From Stieleria mannarensis (GTDB taxonomy: Bacteria; Planctomycetota; Planctomycetia; Pirellulales; Pirellulaceae): 64,000 nucleotides of DNA. The stretch covers positions 1 to 64,000 of the forward strand of contig NZ_JACEHH010000034.1 of the NCBI RefSeq assembly GCF_014154935.1, in the 5' to 3' direction. The translations under genes were made by a program, and so were the position numbers. Within the stretch, counting starts at the first letter, position 1; the number at the start of each line of letters is the position of its first letter. Under the pieces are notes generated by a model. The model had not been told where the DNA came from. It saw only the letters and a program-made list of their open reading frames with translations, and did no database searches. Shown in pieces: positions 45,932 to 54,104 of this stretch.

Positions 45932-46873
45932 TCATCCACCCCGGCCGACGTGGCTGGGGACGACCAGGACGGGATGGGGGCTGCGTCGGATGCGGTCGTG
46001 CGCGAACCCTTGGCCGAAGCGATCGTCCACCTCCAGCGGCAGGACCAACAGCGTCTTGTCACGGTTTTGTAAGGGATTCGGCAGGGCGACTTCACCGGCC
46101 AGGGGACGCAGATGATAGCCGCGACCGAGTTTGGTTGCCGTCTTGGCCATCGCCCCGTGGATCGAGTGATGCGTCTTGGTCAACGCCTCGGAAAATGATT
46201 CGGGGTCCAGCGTCGCGCCGTCGGAAAGCGCTTCGACGATCGATTTAATATTCTCGTACTGCTCCTTCTCGACCACCAAATCCAGGGTGACCGTGGCGTC
46301 ATCGGCCGACAGCCCGAAGGCCCACGCGGCGGCTTTGGATTCGACGTCACATTCGGCACCGATGATGACGGAAACCTGGTGGACGCATTGGTCCAGCCGT
46401 TGATCGTCGCGGCGGATGACCAACATCGGACACGGACAACGCGACAGTAACACGTCGATGACGGTGCCCGCGCTATCGGTGCCGACCTTTTCAAAGTCGC
46501 GGCCGAAGGGGCAGGGCACGATCAGCAGGTCGACCGCGTGGGTTTGCAACGCCGCAAGGATCATGTCATAGGAATCGCCCTCGCCGCGCTGGATCGGACG
46601 CGCGCCGGAGACCGATTCGATCACCGCAGCGGTCAGGTCGCCCTCGGGTGTTTGGCGGGCATCCAAGACCAGTGTTTCCACGTTGAAGGTTTCGCGCAAG
46701 AAGCCGGCCGCGGCCACACCCGCGTCGTCCTGGCTGGATCCGTCCAACACCAGCAAGACGCGGGAAGGTTTGATCGGTTCCAGTGCGGGCGCGTCGCCGA
46801 CTTTCGATTTCTCGAACATCCGCATGGACTCGTCGACCCCGCGGTCAACTTCGTTCGGCTCCGAATCAGACAT
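45932..46873 (-). CDS. Universal-stress-protein-like tandem protein
   Basis: A 313-residue protein with two UspA-like alpha/beta halves. The first starts RVLLVLDGSSQDDAGVAAAG and ends DVLLSRCPCPMLVIRRDDQR; the second starts VSVIIGAECDVESKAAAWAF and ends with SPHPVLVVPS. The C-P-M/V-L-V-I/V end strand is typical of the fold, and AGTVIDVLL fits the ATP-binding loop region, though the full G-x-x-G-x9-G-S motif is not clear. The role in stress or adhesion control is unknown. ATG 46873 (MSDSEPNEVD) is chosen. The gene follows a secreted protein gene in the same direction. Confidence 0.72.
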   Translation of the reverse strand: MSDSEPNEVDRGVDESMRMFEKSKVGDAPALEPIKPSRVLLVLDGSSQDDAGVAAAGFLRETFNVETLVLDARQTPEGDLTAAVIESVSGARPIQRGEGDSYDMILAALQTHAVDLLIVPCPFGRDFEKVGTDSAGTVIDVLLSRCPCPMLVIRRDDQRLDQCVHQVSVIIGAECDVESKAAAWAFGLSADDATVTLDLVVEKEQYENIKSIVEALSDGATLDPESFSEALTKTHHSIHGAMAKTATKLGRGYHLRPLAGEVALPNPLQNRDKTLLVLPLEVDDRFGQGFAHDRIRRSPHPVLVVPSHVGRGG

Positions 46874-46987
46874 GAATGGTTGGTCGCGTTGGGGGAGAAT
46901 CAGCGAGTGGCAGTCGGTGGGAGAGGCTTCGGGCCTGTCGATCGTGTGTTGATGACGAGCCTGGAAGCCGCTCCCGAGGTTTGGGAT

Positions 46988-47010
46988 GACAGGCAAGATG
47001 CCTATCCCAC
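46988..47010 (-). repeat. Short dispersed repeat copy
   Basis: GACAGGCAAGATGCCTATCC plus CAC is a variant of the GACAGGCTGGAAGCCTATCC family seen at 15618, 45909, 55576 and 58572. It is intergenic. Confidence 0.65.
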
Positions 47011-47062
47011 CGGGGTTGATTCTAACGCGAATCCCGTTGCGATGGAGCGCGTGCCGCGGGCG

Positions 47063-48088
47063 TCAGGAGCCTTCCTGCCCAAGTTCCAACAATTCGCGTG
47101 CCGCGTTGCTGTATCCCAGCACCGCAACGCGGACTTGCATCGGCAGCGAGCGGATCTGTTGATCGGTGTAGGGGTCCAGCCGGTCGCTGGTGATGCCCTG
47201 GTACCACTGCGATTCGGACGGTTCGTCGGCGCCCGAGGGCACGACGCGGCGCCACAATTGGGTGAACGGGTTGGATCCAGACCTGGGATGTTGGCGTGCA
47301 AACGCGGCCAGCTTTCGGTCCAACTGAGCCAACCGCAGCGCGATGTCCGCCGCCTCCAAATCGCCCTGTTGGTGCACCGCGACGACAAAGTCCTGGCTCG
47401 CGCGGGGGCGTAACTTGGACGAACCGAACAGCGACTGGTCGATCCCATGGGCCGTGACGCTGACTTCTAACAGTCCGCCGCGCCAAGATTCGGGCACGGC
47501 AAACGAGACGCGAAACAGCTTTTCCCCTTCGAGCACTTGCTGGGTGGTCCAGCGGAACTTGAAATACACGCCGCGTCCGCGATCGGTCGTGCCCGAGGCG
47601 ATCACCGCTTGGACCGGCGCCTGACGCTGGAACTGGGTCGAATCGGATCGCTTGCGTGAATCATCGGCGCCGAAATGGGCGGCACCCACATGGGGCACCA
47701 CGCCGTCCAGGCTAAGACCGACCGAATCGGATTGTTCGTCCTTGTTGGTCACCGAAATCGGGCCGGCGAAATCGGATTGCAGTTCCGTTTTCGGCGAGAA
47801 ATCGATCACCGGCAATCGCTCGCGCATGCGGCAACGGACCAACAGATGGTCGATCGGCGGTGCGTTTTGTGACGCGACGTCGACGCGGCCGGCGATCAGG
47901 GATGAAAGCACCAATTGGACCGAAACCTCGCGCCCCTGTCCCGCGAGCGAAGTGTCCTGGGCCACGACAACGGCCGGCATGTCGAATTGAATTTTGGGAT
48001 CGTCCGCCAGGGCATCCACACTGCCCAGGGTGTGCGTCGTGATCAGCAAGCCTGCGGTGACAACGCATCGTTTGATGAAAGCATCCAT
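47063..48088 (-). CDS. Exported protein of unknown function
   Basis: A 341-residue exported protein. A signal peptide is seen at the start (MDAFIKRCVVTAGLLITTHT, cleaved near DALA). The mature part begins with a beta-rich domain (KIQFDMPAVVVAQDTS and VSVQLVLSSLIAGRVDV) and ends in an alpha-helical, Gln/Arg/Leu-rich region (DIALRLAQLDRKLAAFARQH and VRVAVLGYSNAARELLEL). No family was recognised. It lies alone, with a MITE-like repeat in the region upstream. Confidence 0.65.
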   Translation of the reverse strand: MDAFIKRCVVTAGLLITTHTLGSVDALADDPKIQFDMPAVVVAQDTSLAGQGREVSVQLVLSSLIAGRVDVASQNAPPIDHLLVRCRMRERLPVIDFSPKTELQSDFAGPISVTNKDEQSDSVGLSLDGVVPHVGAAHFGADDSRKRSDSTQFQRQAPVQAVIASGTTDRGRGVYFKFRWTTQQVLEGEKLFRVSFAVPESWRGGLLEVSVTAHGIDQSLFGSSKLRPRASQDFVVAVHQQGDLEAADIALRLAQLDRKLAAFARQHPRSGSNPFTQLWRRVVPSGADEPSESQWYQGITSDRLDPYTDQQIRSLPMQVRVAVLGYSNAARELLELGQEGS

Positions 48089-48697
48089 TTGAGAAATCTC
48101 CGGTGATCGTCTGTTGCGTCATCGGAATCATTCCGTTGTACCGACCGATCGGTACCGACGAATCGGTCCCACCGATTCGGATTGTGTTTCGATTTGCGGC
48201 GCTCGCGGACTTGCATGTCGCAGCGCCAGTGACGGTGGCCGGTGTGAATCAACGAGGTTGATGTCCTTCTCCAGGCAGCATCACTGTCTCTACGAGTCGT
48301 CCCCATCGATCCGGGCTCCCCTCGCCCCGCTTCGGGGAGAGGGGCCGGGGGTGAGGGGGGTACGATGGGCGAGGCGTCGAGTGCGATGTCAAGCTTGGTT
48401 GCTCGCACGGCCCCCTCATCCCCAGCCCTTCTCCCCCAGCAAAGCTGAGGGAGAAGGGAGCCATGATGTATTAACGCACGGGGACGTCCGTGAAGGGTGG
48501 CCGCGGAGGTTCAACTTCCGTCTTTGACCCGCTCGGAACCCCCGTCGCAATCAACGATATCGCCCGGGCAACCGCCGGCAATGCTTCGGCAATTCACGCG
48601 ACCGGAGCTCGGATCAAATCACGCACCGTCTCTCACCTTCCGTGAAACAGCGTCGCGTAGGTCGGCCGTCGCCGCGTCCGGCCGTGAAACAATCCGC
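48089..48697. other. Intergenic region holding a MITE-like repeat
   Basis: No gene is recognised. The main feature is the palindromic element at 48314-48462. The remaining sequence is high in GC and includes a CGATCGGTAC-type palindromic patch near 48145-48155. Confidence 0.4.
48314..48462. mobile_element. MITE-like palindromic repeat, copy 2
   Basis: About 149 bp, bounded by GGCTC (48314-48318) and GAGCC (48458-48462), with the same left arm (CCCCTCGCCCCGCTTCGGGG) and right arm (CCCTCATCCCCAGCCCTTCT) as the element at 7199-7345. The two arms are mutually inverted. The central 50 bp are less conserved. No coding capacity. Confidence 0.75.
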
Positions 48698-49279
48698 TCA
48701 GCTGTGCATCCGCGGCAGCGGGCTGCCCTTGGCGATGATGGCCGTTTCCTGCTCGGACAGTTGGTCGAGCCGCCGATGGACTTCGGCGCGGGGCGCGAAT
48801 TGCTCGGCCAGCTTGACGTAGGTCGTGTGGTGGCGGGCTTCGGATTCGAACAACCCGGCATAAAAATCGGCCAGTTCGGCGTCGCGGGGGCGAACATGAT
48901 CGGCAAGCAGGCGGAACCGTTCACAGCTGCGAGCTTCGATCAACGAGGCGATCAGCAATCGATCCACGCCACGGTTCGGTTCACGCTCGCGGGTCAGCGC
49001 ATTGAGCTCGCGGCCGTAGTGTCCGCTGGCGAGTCGTTTGAAGGTGATGCCGCGTCGATCGAGCACGTCCATCACCATGTGGTAATGCTCGAGTTCCTCC
49101 TGGATGATCCGCGTCATCTCCACACACAGCGGCCGATTCTCGGTGTAGGAGTTCATCAGATTCATCGCCGTCGATGCCGCCTTGCGTTCGCAGTGGGCGT
49201 GATCGATCAGGATTTCCGGCAGGTTCTCGTCGACCTGCTGGAGCCATCGTTGGGTGGATTCGCTTTGAAGGTGCAGCAT
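48698..49279 (-). CDS. miaE: MiaE-like tRNA hydroxylase
   Basis: A 193-residue non-heme diiron protein of the MiaE family, which hydroxylates the isopentenyl group of 2-methylthio-N6-isopentenyladenosine at position 37 of tRNA. The ferritin-like fold carries ligands in IDHAHCERKAASTAMNLMNS (Glu and His), RIIQEELEHYHMVMDVLDRR (Glu-x-x-His), and the second half IEARSCERFRLLA and LFESEARHHTTYV. The ATG 49279 start (MLHLQSEST) follows a 16-bp tandem repeat that separates it from ftsY, so the two are probably one transcript. The family assignment is firm by motif; the exact substrate is not tested. Confidence 0.88.
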   Translation of the reverse strand: MLHLQSESTQRWLQQVDENLPEILIDHAHCERKAASTAMNLMNSYTENRPLCVEMTRIIQEELEHYHMVMDVLDRRGITFKRLASGHYGRELNALTREREPNRGVDRLLIASLIEARSCERFRLLADHVRPRDAELADFYAGLFESEARHHTTYVKLAEQFAPRAEVHRRLDQLSEQETAIIAKGSPLPRMHS

Positions 49280-49291
49280 GTTGATTCGGCC

Positions 49292-49355
49292 GTCAGTCGG
49301 CAAACAGGTCAGTCGGCAAACAGGTCAGTCGGCAAACAGGTCAGTCGGCAAACAG
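49292..49355. repeat. 16-bp tandem repeat, four copies, over the ftsY stop
   Basis: GTCAGTCGGCAAACAG repeats exactly four times (49292-49355). The copy nearest ftsY contains that gene's last codons (Leu-Phe-Ala-Asp and TGA), and the other three copies lie between ftsY and miaE, so the 3' end of ftsY has been multiplied downstream of its own stop. Confidence 0.95.
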
Positions 49356-50411
49356 GGCGGTGGCAAAGCTGTCGGCGTCGAACTCGGCGATGTCTTCGAT
49401 ACTTTCGCCGAGTCCGACAAATTTGACGGGCAGTTCGAATTGTCGGCGGATCGGCAAAATCACTCCGCCGCGGGCCGAGCCGTCGAGTTTGGCCAGGATG
49501 ATGCCCGTGCATCCGGCCGCATCGCTGAACCCCTTGGCTTGGCTGATCGCGTTCTGTCCGGCCGTCGCGTCCAGGACCAGCAGGACTTCGTGTGGGGCAT
49601 CGTCGACCTTTTTGCCGACGACCCGGCGGATCTTGTCCAGCTCCTGCATCAATTTGGATTGCGTTTGCAATCGCCCGGCGGTGTCGATGATGGCGACATC
49701 CGCACCGGTCTCGATCGCCTTGTCGACGGTTTGAAAGGCCACGCTGGCCGGGTCGGCGCCTTGGTTTCCCGTCACGATGTCGCAACCGATCCGCTGGGAC
49801 CAGATCGTCAGCTGCTCGACGGCGGCGGCCCGAAAGGTATCGCCCGCTCCGAGCACGATTTTTTTGCCGTGGGAGGTCAGGTAGTGGGAAAGTTTCCCGA
49901 TCGACGTGGTTTTGCCGCTGCCGTTGACGCCGACGACCAGGATCACGCTGGGCTTGCCGGACAGATTCAGCGGGGCAGCATCCTGCCGGAGCATCGCCTG
50001 GGTTTGGGTGGTGATCGATTCCAGCACCTCGTCCAAGCCGACTTTGCGGCCGCGGAAGCGTTTGGCGACGTCGTCTCGCAGCTCTTCGGCCGGGCCGGCC
50101 CCCATGTCGGTGCGGATCAGTTTGGCAAACAGCTCGCCCAGAAACTCGTCGTCGACCAATCGACCTTCGTCTTTGAACAGGTCGCGGATGTCGGTGTTGA
50201 GTGCGCGGCGGGTCTTTTCCAACCCGCTTCGCAAACGGCCGAACAAGCCGGCCGAGGATTCCGTGGGCGAAGCGGCATCTTGCCGCGTCGATCCCGCCGG
50301 CTGGGCTGCAGCGACGTCGGCGGTTGGGGTATCGGCGGTTGGGGTATCGGCGGCAGCGGAATCGGTGGCGGGTGAAGCGTCAGATTTTTTCTTGGAGCGC
50401 CAGAAGACCAT
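49341..50411 (-). CDS. ftsY: Signal recognition particle receptor FtsY
   Basis: A 356-residue SRP GTPase that receives ribosome-SRP complexes at the inner membrane. The NG domain has G1 GVNGSGKTTSIGKL (about residues 136-149), the GAGDTFRAAAVEQL block (about 165-178), G3 DTAGRL (about 222-227), G4 TKLDGSARGG (about 285-294) and the closing GLGESIEDIAEFD box. The N-terminal A domain is short and Ala/Asp/Thr-rich, with a small in-frame direct repeat (TADTPTAD near residues 22-30), and has no clear acidic region. The 3' end lies inside a 16-bp tandem repeat. miaE follows. Confidence 0.95.
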   Translation of the reverse strand: MVFWRSKKKSDASPATDSAAADTPTADTPTADVAAAQPAGSTRQDAASPTESSAGLFGRLRSGLEKTRRALNTDIRDLFKDEGRLVDDEFLGELFAKLIRTDMGAGPAEELRDDVAKRFRGRKVGLDEVLESITTQTQAMLRQDAAPLNLSGKPSVILVVGVNGSGKTTSIGKLSHYLTSHGKKIVLGAGDTFRAAAVEQLTIWSQRIGCDIVTGNQGADPASVAFQTVDKAIETGADVAIIDTAGRLQTQSKLMQELDKIRRVVGKKVDDAPHEVLLVLDATAGQNAISQAKGFSDAAGCTGIILAKLDGSARGGVILPIRRQFELPVKFVGLGESIEDIAEFDADSFATALFAD

Positions 50412-50922
50412 CAGTCTTGTTCTCGGTGGACGAACGAGTGGGTGGGGAAGGGCAAAGTTTGCCGGAAAGGTGGCCTTTGCGGTACCGCCCGACGGATCGG
50501 AATCCGTTTTCCGCCAGTTTACCGCCGGATGATCGCTCGATCAGGGCGTCTTGCCCCAGTCGGCAAAGTTTCACTGATAGCATTCGGCGTCACAGTTGGA
50601 CCATCTGGACCGCTGCCGGGGGGAGCCGGTGAAAACATCCAATTTCGACCCCAAATCATGAACATCCCATCCCGATAACGCAGGTGACGACAGAGGCGAC
50701 GCGTCAGACGGTCATATCGCAGCGTCCGACCCTGGAGTCCCTTTTTTGACCACCGTCACTTCCGTGGCCCCGGTCAAGATGCGGGGCAACAAGCGGTCAG
50801 ACATGCCATGACCCGACCAATCAGGGTCTCAGCGGCCCGCGTGCTTTGGTCGCGGGCGTAATTCGTTGTTGCCCTGCCCTTTTTTAGAACCCAGAGAATG
50901 GAATTCGGGAGAATTTAAAGCG
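50412..50922. other. Long upstream region of the first porin gene
   Basis: This 511-bp stretch lies between divergent ftsY and the porin. No gene is recognised. It holds a half copy of the GGTCAAAAAA repeat (TTTTTTGACC near 50742) and, near its end, a tiny frame ATG-GAA-TTC-GGG-AGA-ATT-TAA (50899-50919) that ends three bases before the porin start and could act as a leader ORF. Confidence 0.4.
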
Positions 50923-52254
50923 ATGAAGCTTAGCAAGATTGCCATGCTGGCTGCGATTGCCTGCGCGTCCTACACGAGCAGCATGACCGCGAGCGGAAAT
51001 GACACAATTGAATTGGTTTCGCATTGCGCGGCCGCTTGCGATTGCGGCGAGCCGGTTTGCGGATGCGAAGTGGTGGCGGGCTGCGATCCATGTGGAGACG
51101 CATGTGACAGCGGCTGTGGCGACGCAGGATGCTGCGACGTCGGATGCGATAGCGGATGCTGCGACAGTGGATGCGGTTTGGGAGGCGGCCTCGGCAGTCT
51201 TCTGGGCGACTGCTGCCTCGGCGAACAGTGGTCACTGTTCGGTGAGCATTGTGGTTGGAGCGCGGGTGGTTGGGTCCAAATGGGCTACCACGACCGAGCC
51301 CTGCCGATCTTCAATGACCGCCCCGATGAGTACAACTTGCACCAAGCATGGTTGTACGCTGAAAAGGCGATCGACACGTCCTGTGGTTTTGATATCGGTG
51401 GTCGCATCGACTACGTCTACGGTATCGATGCCCAAAACACGCAAGCCTTCGGCACGGGCAACCGTGGCTGGGACAACGATTGGGACAACGGCGGAGCAAA
51501 CGGCTACGGTCACGCCATTCCGCAACTGTACTTCGAGGCCGGATACGGAGACTTGTCGGTCAAGGTCGGACACTTCTACACCATCATCGGATGGGAAGTC
51601 GTGACCGCCCCGGACAACTTCTTCTACAGCCATGCCTACACGATGAACTACAGCGAGCCGTTCACCCACACCGGTGCTCTGGCGACCTACAATGTCAACG
51701 ACAATGTCACCGCCTACGGTGGATACACCCTGGGCTGGGACAGCGGTTTTGACGACAACGGCGATAGCTTCTTGGGTGGTCTGTCGGTCGCTCTGAGCGA
51801 TGATTTGACGTTGACCTACGCCACCACCTTCGGACGCTTCGGTGACGCGCCCCTCGGAAACCCCGAGCAAGGCTACATGCACTCGATCGTCGCCGACGTG
51901 ACCCTGACCGATCGTCTGCAGTACATCTTCCAATCCGACGTCTTGGATACGGAAAATGCCGCAGGTACGACCGTTCGCGAAACCTTCGGCATCAACCAGT
52001 ACCTGATCTACGCCCTGAACGACTGCTGGGCTGCCGGCGGACGCTTCGAGTGGTACAACAACGAAGGAATCTTCGGTGCTCCGGGGAACGATTCGGATAT
52101 CTACGCGTTGACCATGGGCCTGAACTACAAGCCGCACGCCAACGTGGTCGTTCGCCCCGAAATCCGTTGGGACTGGGATGACGATCAGGTTGCCGGGCTG
52201 GAAAGCGGCGACGACCAAACGACCTTCGGTATCGACACGATCTTCTTGTTCTAA
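50923..52254 (+). CDS. BBP2-family outer-membrane porin with Cys-rich head, paralogue 1
   Basis: A 443-residue exported protein with a signal peptide (MKLSKIAMLAAIACASYTSS). It continues with a cysteine-rich segment of about 50 residues, holding about 15 Cys in C-D-x-G-C type spacing (for example CDSGCGDAGCCDVGCDSGCC), and then a beta-barrel of the BBP2 (DUF1597-type) putative porin family. Typical blocks are SAGGWVQMGYH, RPDEYNLHQAWLYAEKAIDT, DIGGRIDYVYG, VKVGHFYTIIGWEVVTAPDN and the C-terminal IRWDWDDD and FGIDTIFLF. The terminal Phe fits outer-membrane barrel assembly. ATG 50923 is preceded by a GGGAGA-like ribosome-binding region. The next gene at 52660 is a close paralogue. An intrinsic terminator follows. 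Confidence 0.88.
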   Translation: MKLSKIAMLAAIACASYTSSMTASGNDTIELVSHCAAACDCGEPVCGCEVVAGCDPCGDACDSGCGDAGCCDVGCDSGCCDSGCGLGGGLGSLLGDCCLGEQWSLFGEHCGWSAGGWVQMGYHDRALPIFNDRPDEYNLHQAWLYAEKAIDTSCGFDIGGRIDYVYGIDAQNTQAFGTGNRGWDNDWDNGGANGYGHAIPQLYFEAGYGDLSVKVGHFYTIIGWEVVTAPDNFFYSHAYTMNYSEPFTHTGALATYNVNDNVTAYGGYTLGWDSGFDDNGDSFLGGLSVALSDDLTLTYATTFGRFGDAPLGNPEQGYMHSIVADVTLTDRLQYIFQSDVLDTENAAGTTVRETFGINQYLIYALNDCWAAGGRFEWYNNEGIFGAPGNDSDIYALTMGLNYKPHANVVVRPEIRWDWDDDQVAGLESGDDQTTFGIDTIFLF

Positions 52255-52295
52255 CCAAGCATCGTCTCGATCGACCGAATCGGTCAATCGCATCG

Positions 52296-52339
52296 GCCGG
52301 TGGCTGCTCGAACCCCTCGAGCGGCCACCGGCTTTTTTT
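52296..52339 (+). terminator. Intrinsic terminator after porin 1
   Basis: GCCGGTGGC (52296-52304) pairs with GCCACCGGC (52324-52332), with inner GCTCGA/TCGAGC pairing, and is followed by seven T residues (52333-52339). It ends the first porin transcript, so the second porin needs its own promoter. Confidence 0.88.
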
Positions 52340-52659
52340 GTTCCCGTTGTGCGGCAAACGCGACCTGACCGGTACGGATTAACACCCGGTGTTAAGACTG
52401 GTAATTCTGGCGAATTGCGAAAATCCAGAAGAGTCGATTTCTGGGCAAGCGTCTCCCGATACATCTCTTGGAAGATGGTCAAGCGGTTCTCGATCGGCGC
52501 TCTCGCAAGGCGGGCGTCTGAGTCCTTCAGATGCCGCAGGACACGTCGAGCGACAGCCCCGCGGACAACAGGGCTGCGGCTCGATGTGTCTACCGATCAC
52601 ACGCTTCGCAATACCAAGGAAAAAGAGACGTTCTGAGAAAAGGACGACGAGGGAGACCC
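52340..52659. other. Upstream region of the second porin gene
   Basis: 320 bp without a recognised gene. It contains a perfect 17-bp palindrome TTAACACC-C-GGTGTTAA (52379-52395), 265 bp before the porin start and possibly a regulator site, and ends in a purine-rich ribosome-binding region (GGGAGA near 52650). Confidence 0.45.
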
Positions 52660-54039
52660 ATGAAACGAAAACTGTTATTCAGCACACTTGCGTTGTTGTG
52701 CTTTGGCGGCAACGCCCTGGCCGGTGGACCGTCTGCCGATGGGAACTATCACGCCCTGTACCAGGCGGCCCCCGGCGCGTCCGCCGAGGTCGCCCAGGTC
52801 GGCTGCACCGAAGATCTCGGCTGCGGATGTGAAACGCCCTGTGACTGCGATGTCGCCGCCTGCGAACCGGATTGCGGTGCCGACGCGTTTGTCGGATGTG
52901 ATGCCGGTTGTGACGTCGGCTGCGATGGCGGCTGCGACTCCGGTTGCGGCTGTGGTTTCGGCAACGGCTTTTTCAGCAAGCTGGGCGGGTGCGATTTGGG
53001 CGAACCCTTTGCCCTGTTCGGCGAGTGCGGCAACCTGTCAGCCGGCGGTTGGGTCCAAATGGGCTACCACACCGACGCGGTGCCGCTGTTCAACAACCGT
53101 CCCGATGAATACCAACTGCACCAGGCTTGGTTGTGGGCGGAAAAGGCAATCGACACGTCCTGTGGTTTCGACATCGGCGGTCGCATCGACTACGTGTACG
53201 GGACCGACGCCCAGGACACCCAGGCGTTCGGCATCGCCAACGACCACTGGGACAATAACTGGGACCACGGCAGTACAGATAACGGTTACGGTCACGCCAT
53301 GCCGCAACTGTACATGGAAGCCGGCTACGGCGACCTGTCGGTCAAGGTCGGACACTTCTACACCATCATCGGATGGGAAGTCGTGACCGCCCCGGATAAC
53401 TTCTTCTACAGCCACGCTTATACGATGTACAACAGCGAGCCGTTCACCCACACCGGTGCATTGGCAACGCTGGCCGTCAGCGAAGACGTCGAAGTCTACG
53501 GCGGTTACACGTTCGGCTGGGACAGCGGCTTTGAAGACAACGGTGACTCGTTCCTGGGCGGTGTCTCGTTGGCGCTCAATGAAGACATCAGCCTGATCTA
53601 CGCCACCGTCGCAGGTCGCTTTGCCGACAAGGGCGGAGTCACCGAAAAAGGTTACATGCACTCGATCTGTGCCGATGTCGCGGTGACGGACAAACTGCAG
53701 TATATCTTTCAGAGCGATTTTCTGGACACCGAAGACCAGAACGATCAACTCGCCAGAAACACCTTTGGCATCAACCAGTACCTGATCTACACACTCAGCG
53801 ACTGTGTTGCGGTGGGAAGCCGCTTCGAATGGTACAACGTCGAAGGCAGCGTCCTGAATCAAACTGCTGGAAACGAGTCCGACATTTTCGCCCTGACCAT
53901 GGGTGTCAACTACAAGCCGCACGCCAACGTGGTCGTCCGTCCCGAAATCCGCTTCGACTGGGATGACGATCTGATCGCCGGACTGGACGAAGGCGAAGAG
54001 CAGACGACGTTCGGCATCGACACGATCTTCTTGTTCTAA
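52660..54039 (+). CDS. BBP2-family outer-membrane porin with Cys-rich head, paralogue 2
   Basis: A 459-residue paralogue of the upstream porin. Signal peptide (KLLFSTLALLCFGGNALAGG), then a mature N-terminus with about 13 Cys (GCTEDLGCGCETPCDCDVAA, later CDAGCDVGCDGGCDSGCGCG), then the BBP2 barrel with the same blocks SAGGWVQMGYH, LHQAWLWAEKAIDTSCGFDI, VKVGHFYTIIGWEVVTAPDN and the terminal FGIDTIFLF. The stretch coding for SVKVGHFYTIIGWEVVTAPD is nearly identical at the DNA level in both genes (about 51555-51640 and 53335-53420), which implies recent duplication or gene conversion. ATG 52660 has GGGAGA upstream. A terminator follows at 54067. Confidence 0.88.
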   Translation: MKRKLLFSTLALLCFGGNALAGGPSADGNYHALYQAAPGASAEVAQVGCTEDLGCGCETPCDCDVAACEPDCGADAFVGCDAGCDVGCDGGCDSGCGCGFGNGFFSKLGGCDLGEPFALFGECGNLSAGGWVQMGYHTDAVPLFNNRPDEYQLHQAWLWAEKAIDTSCGFDIGGRIDYVYGTDAQDTQAFGIANDHWDNNWDHGSTDNGYGHAMPQLYMEAGYGDLSVKVGHFYTIIGWEVVTAPDNFFYSHAYTMYNSEPFTHTGALATLAVSEDVEVYGGYTFGWDSGFEDNGDSFLGGVSLALNEDISLIYATVAGRFADKGGVTEKGYMHSICADVAVTDKLQYIFQSDFLDTEDQNDQLARNTFGINQYLIYTLSDCVAVGSRFEWYNVEGSVLNQTAGNESDIFALTMGVNYKPHANVVVRPEIRFDWDDDLIAGLDEGEEQTTFGIDTIFLF

Positions 54040-54066
54040 ACGATCGCAAACGCGATTCCCGCAACA

Positions 54067-54104
54067 GGCCGCGTCCGCCCCCCAGGGTGGACGCGGCCTT
54101 TTTT
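54067..54104 (+). terminator. Intrinsic terminator after porin 2
   Basis: GGCCGCGTCC (54067-54076) pairs with GGACGCGGCC (54089-54098) around a 12-base loop, followed by six T residues. It lies 28 bp after the porin stop. Confidence 0.9.
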
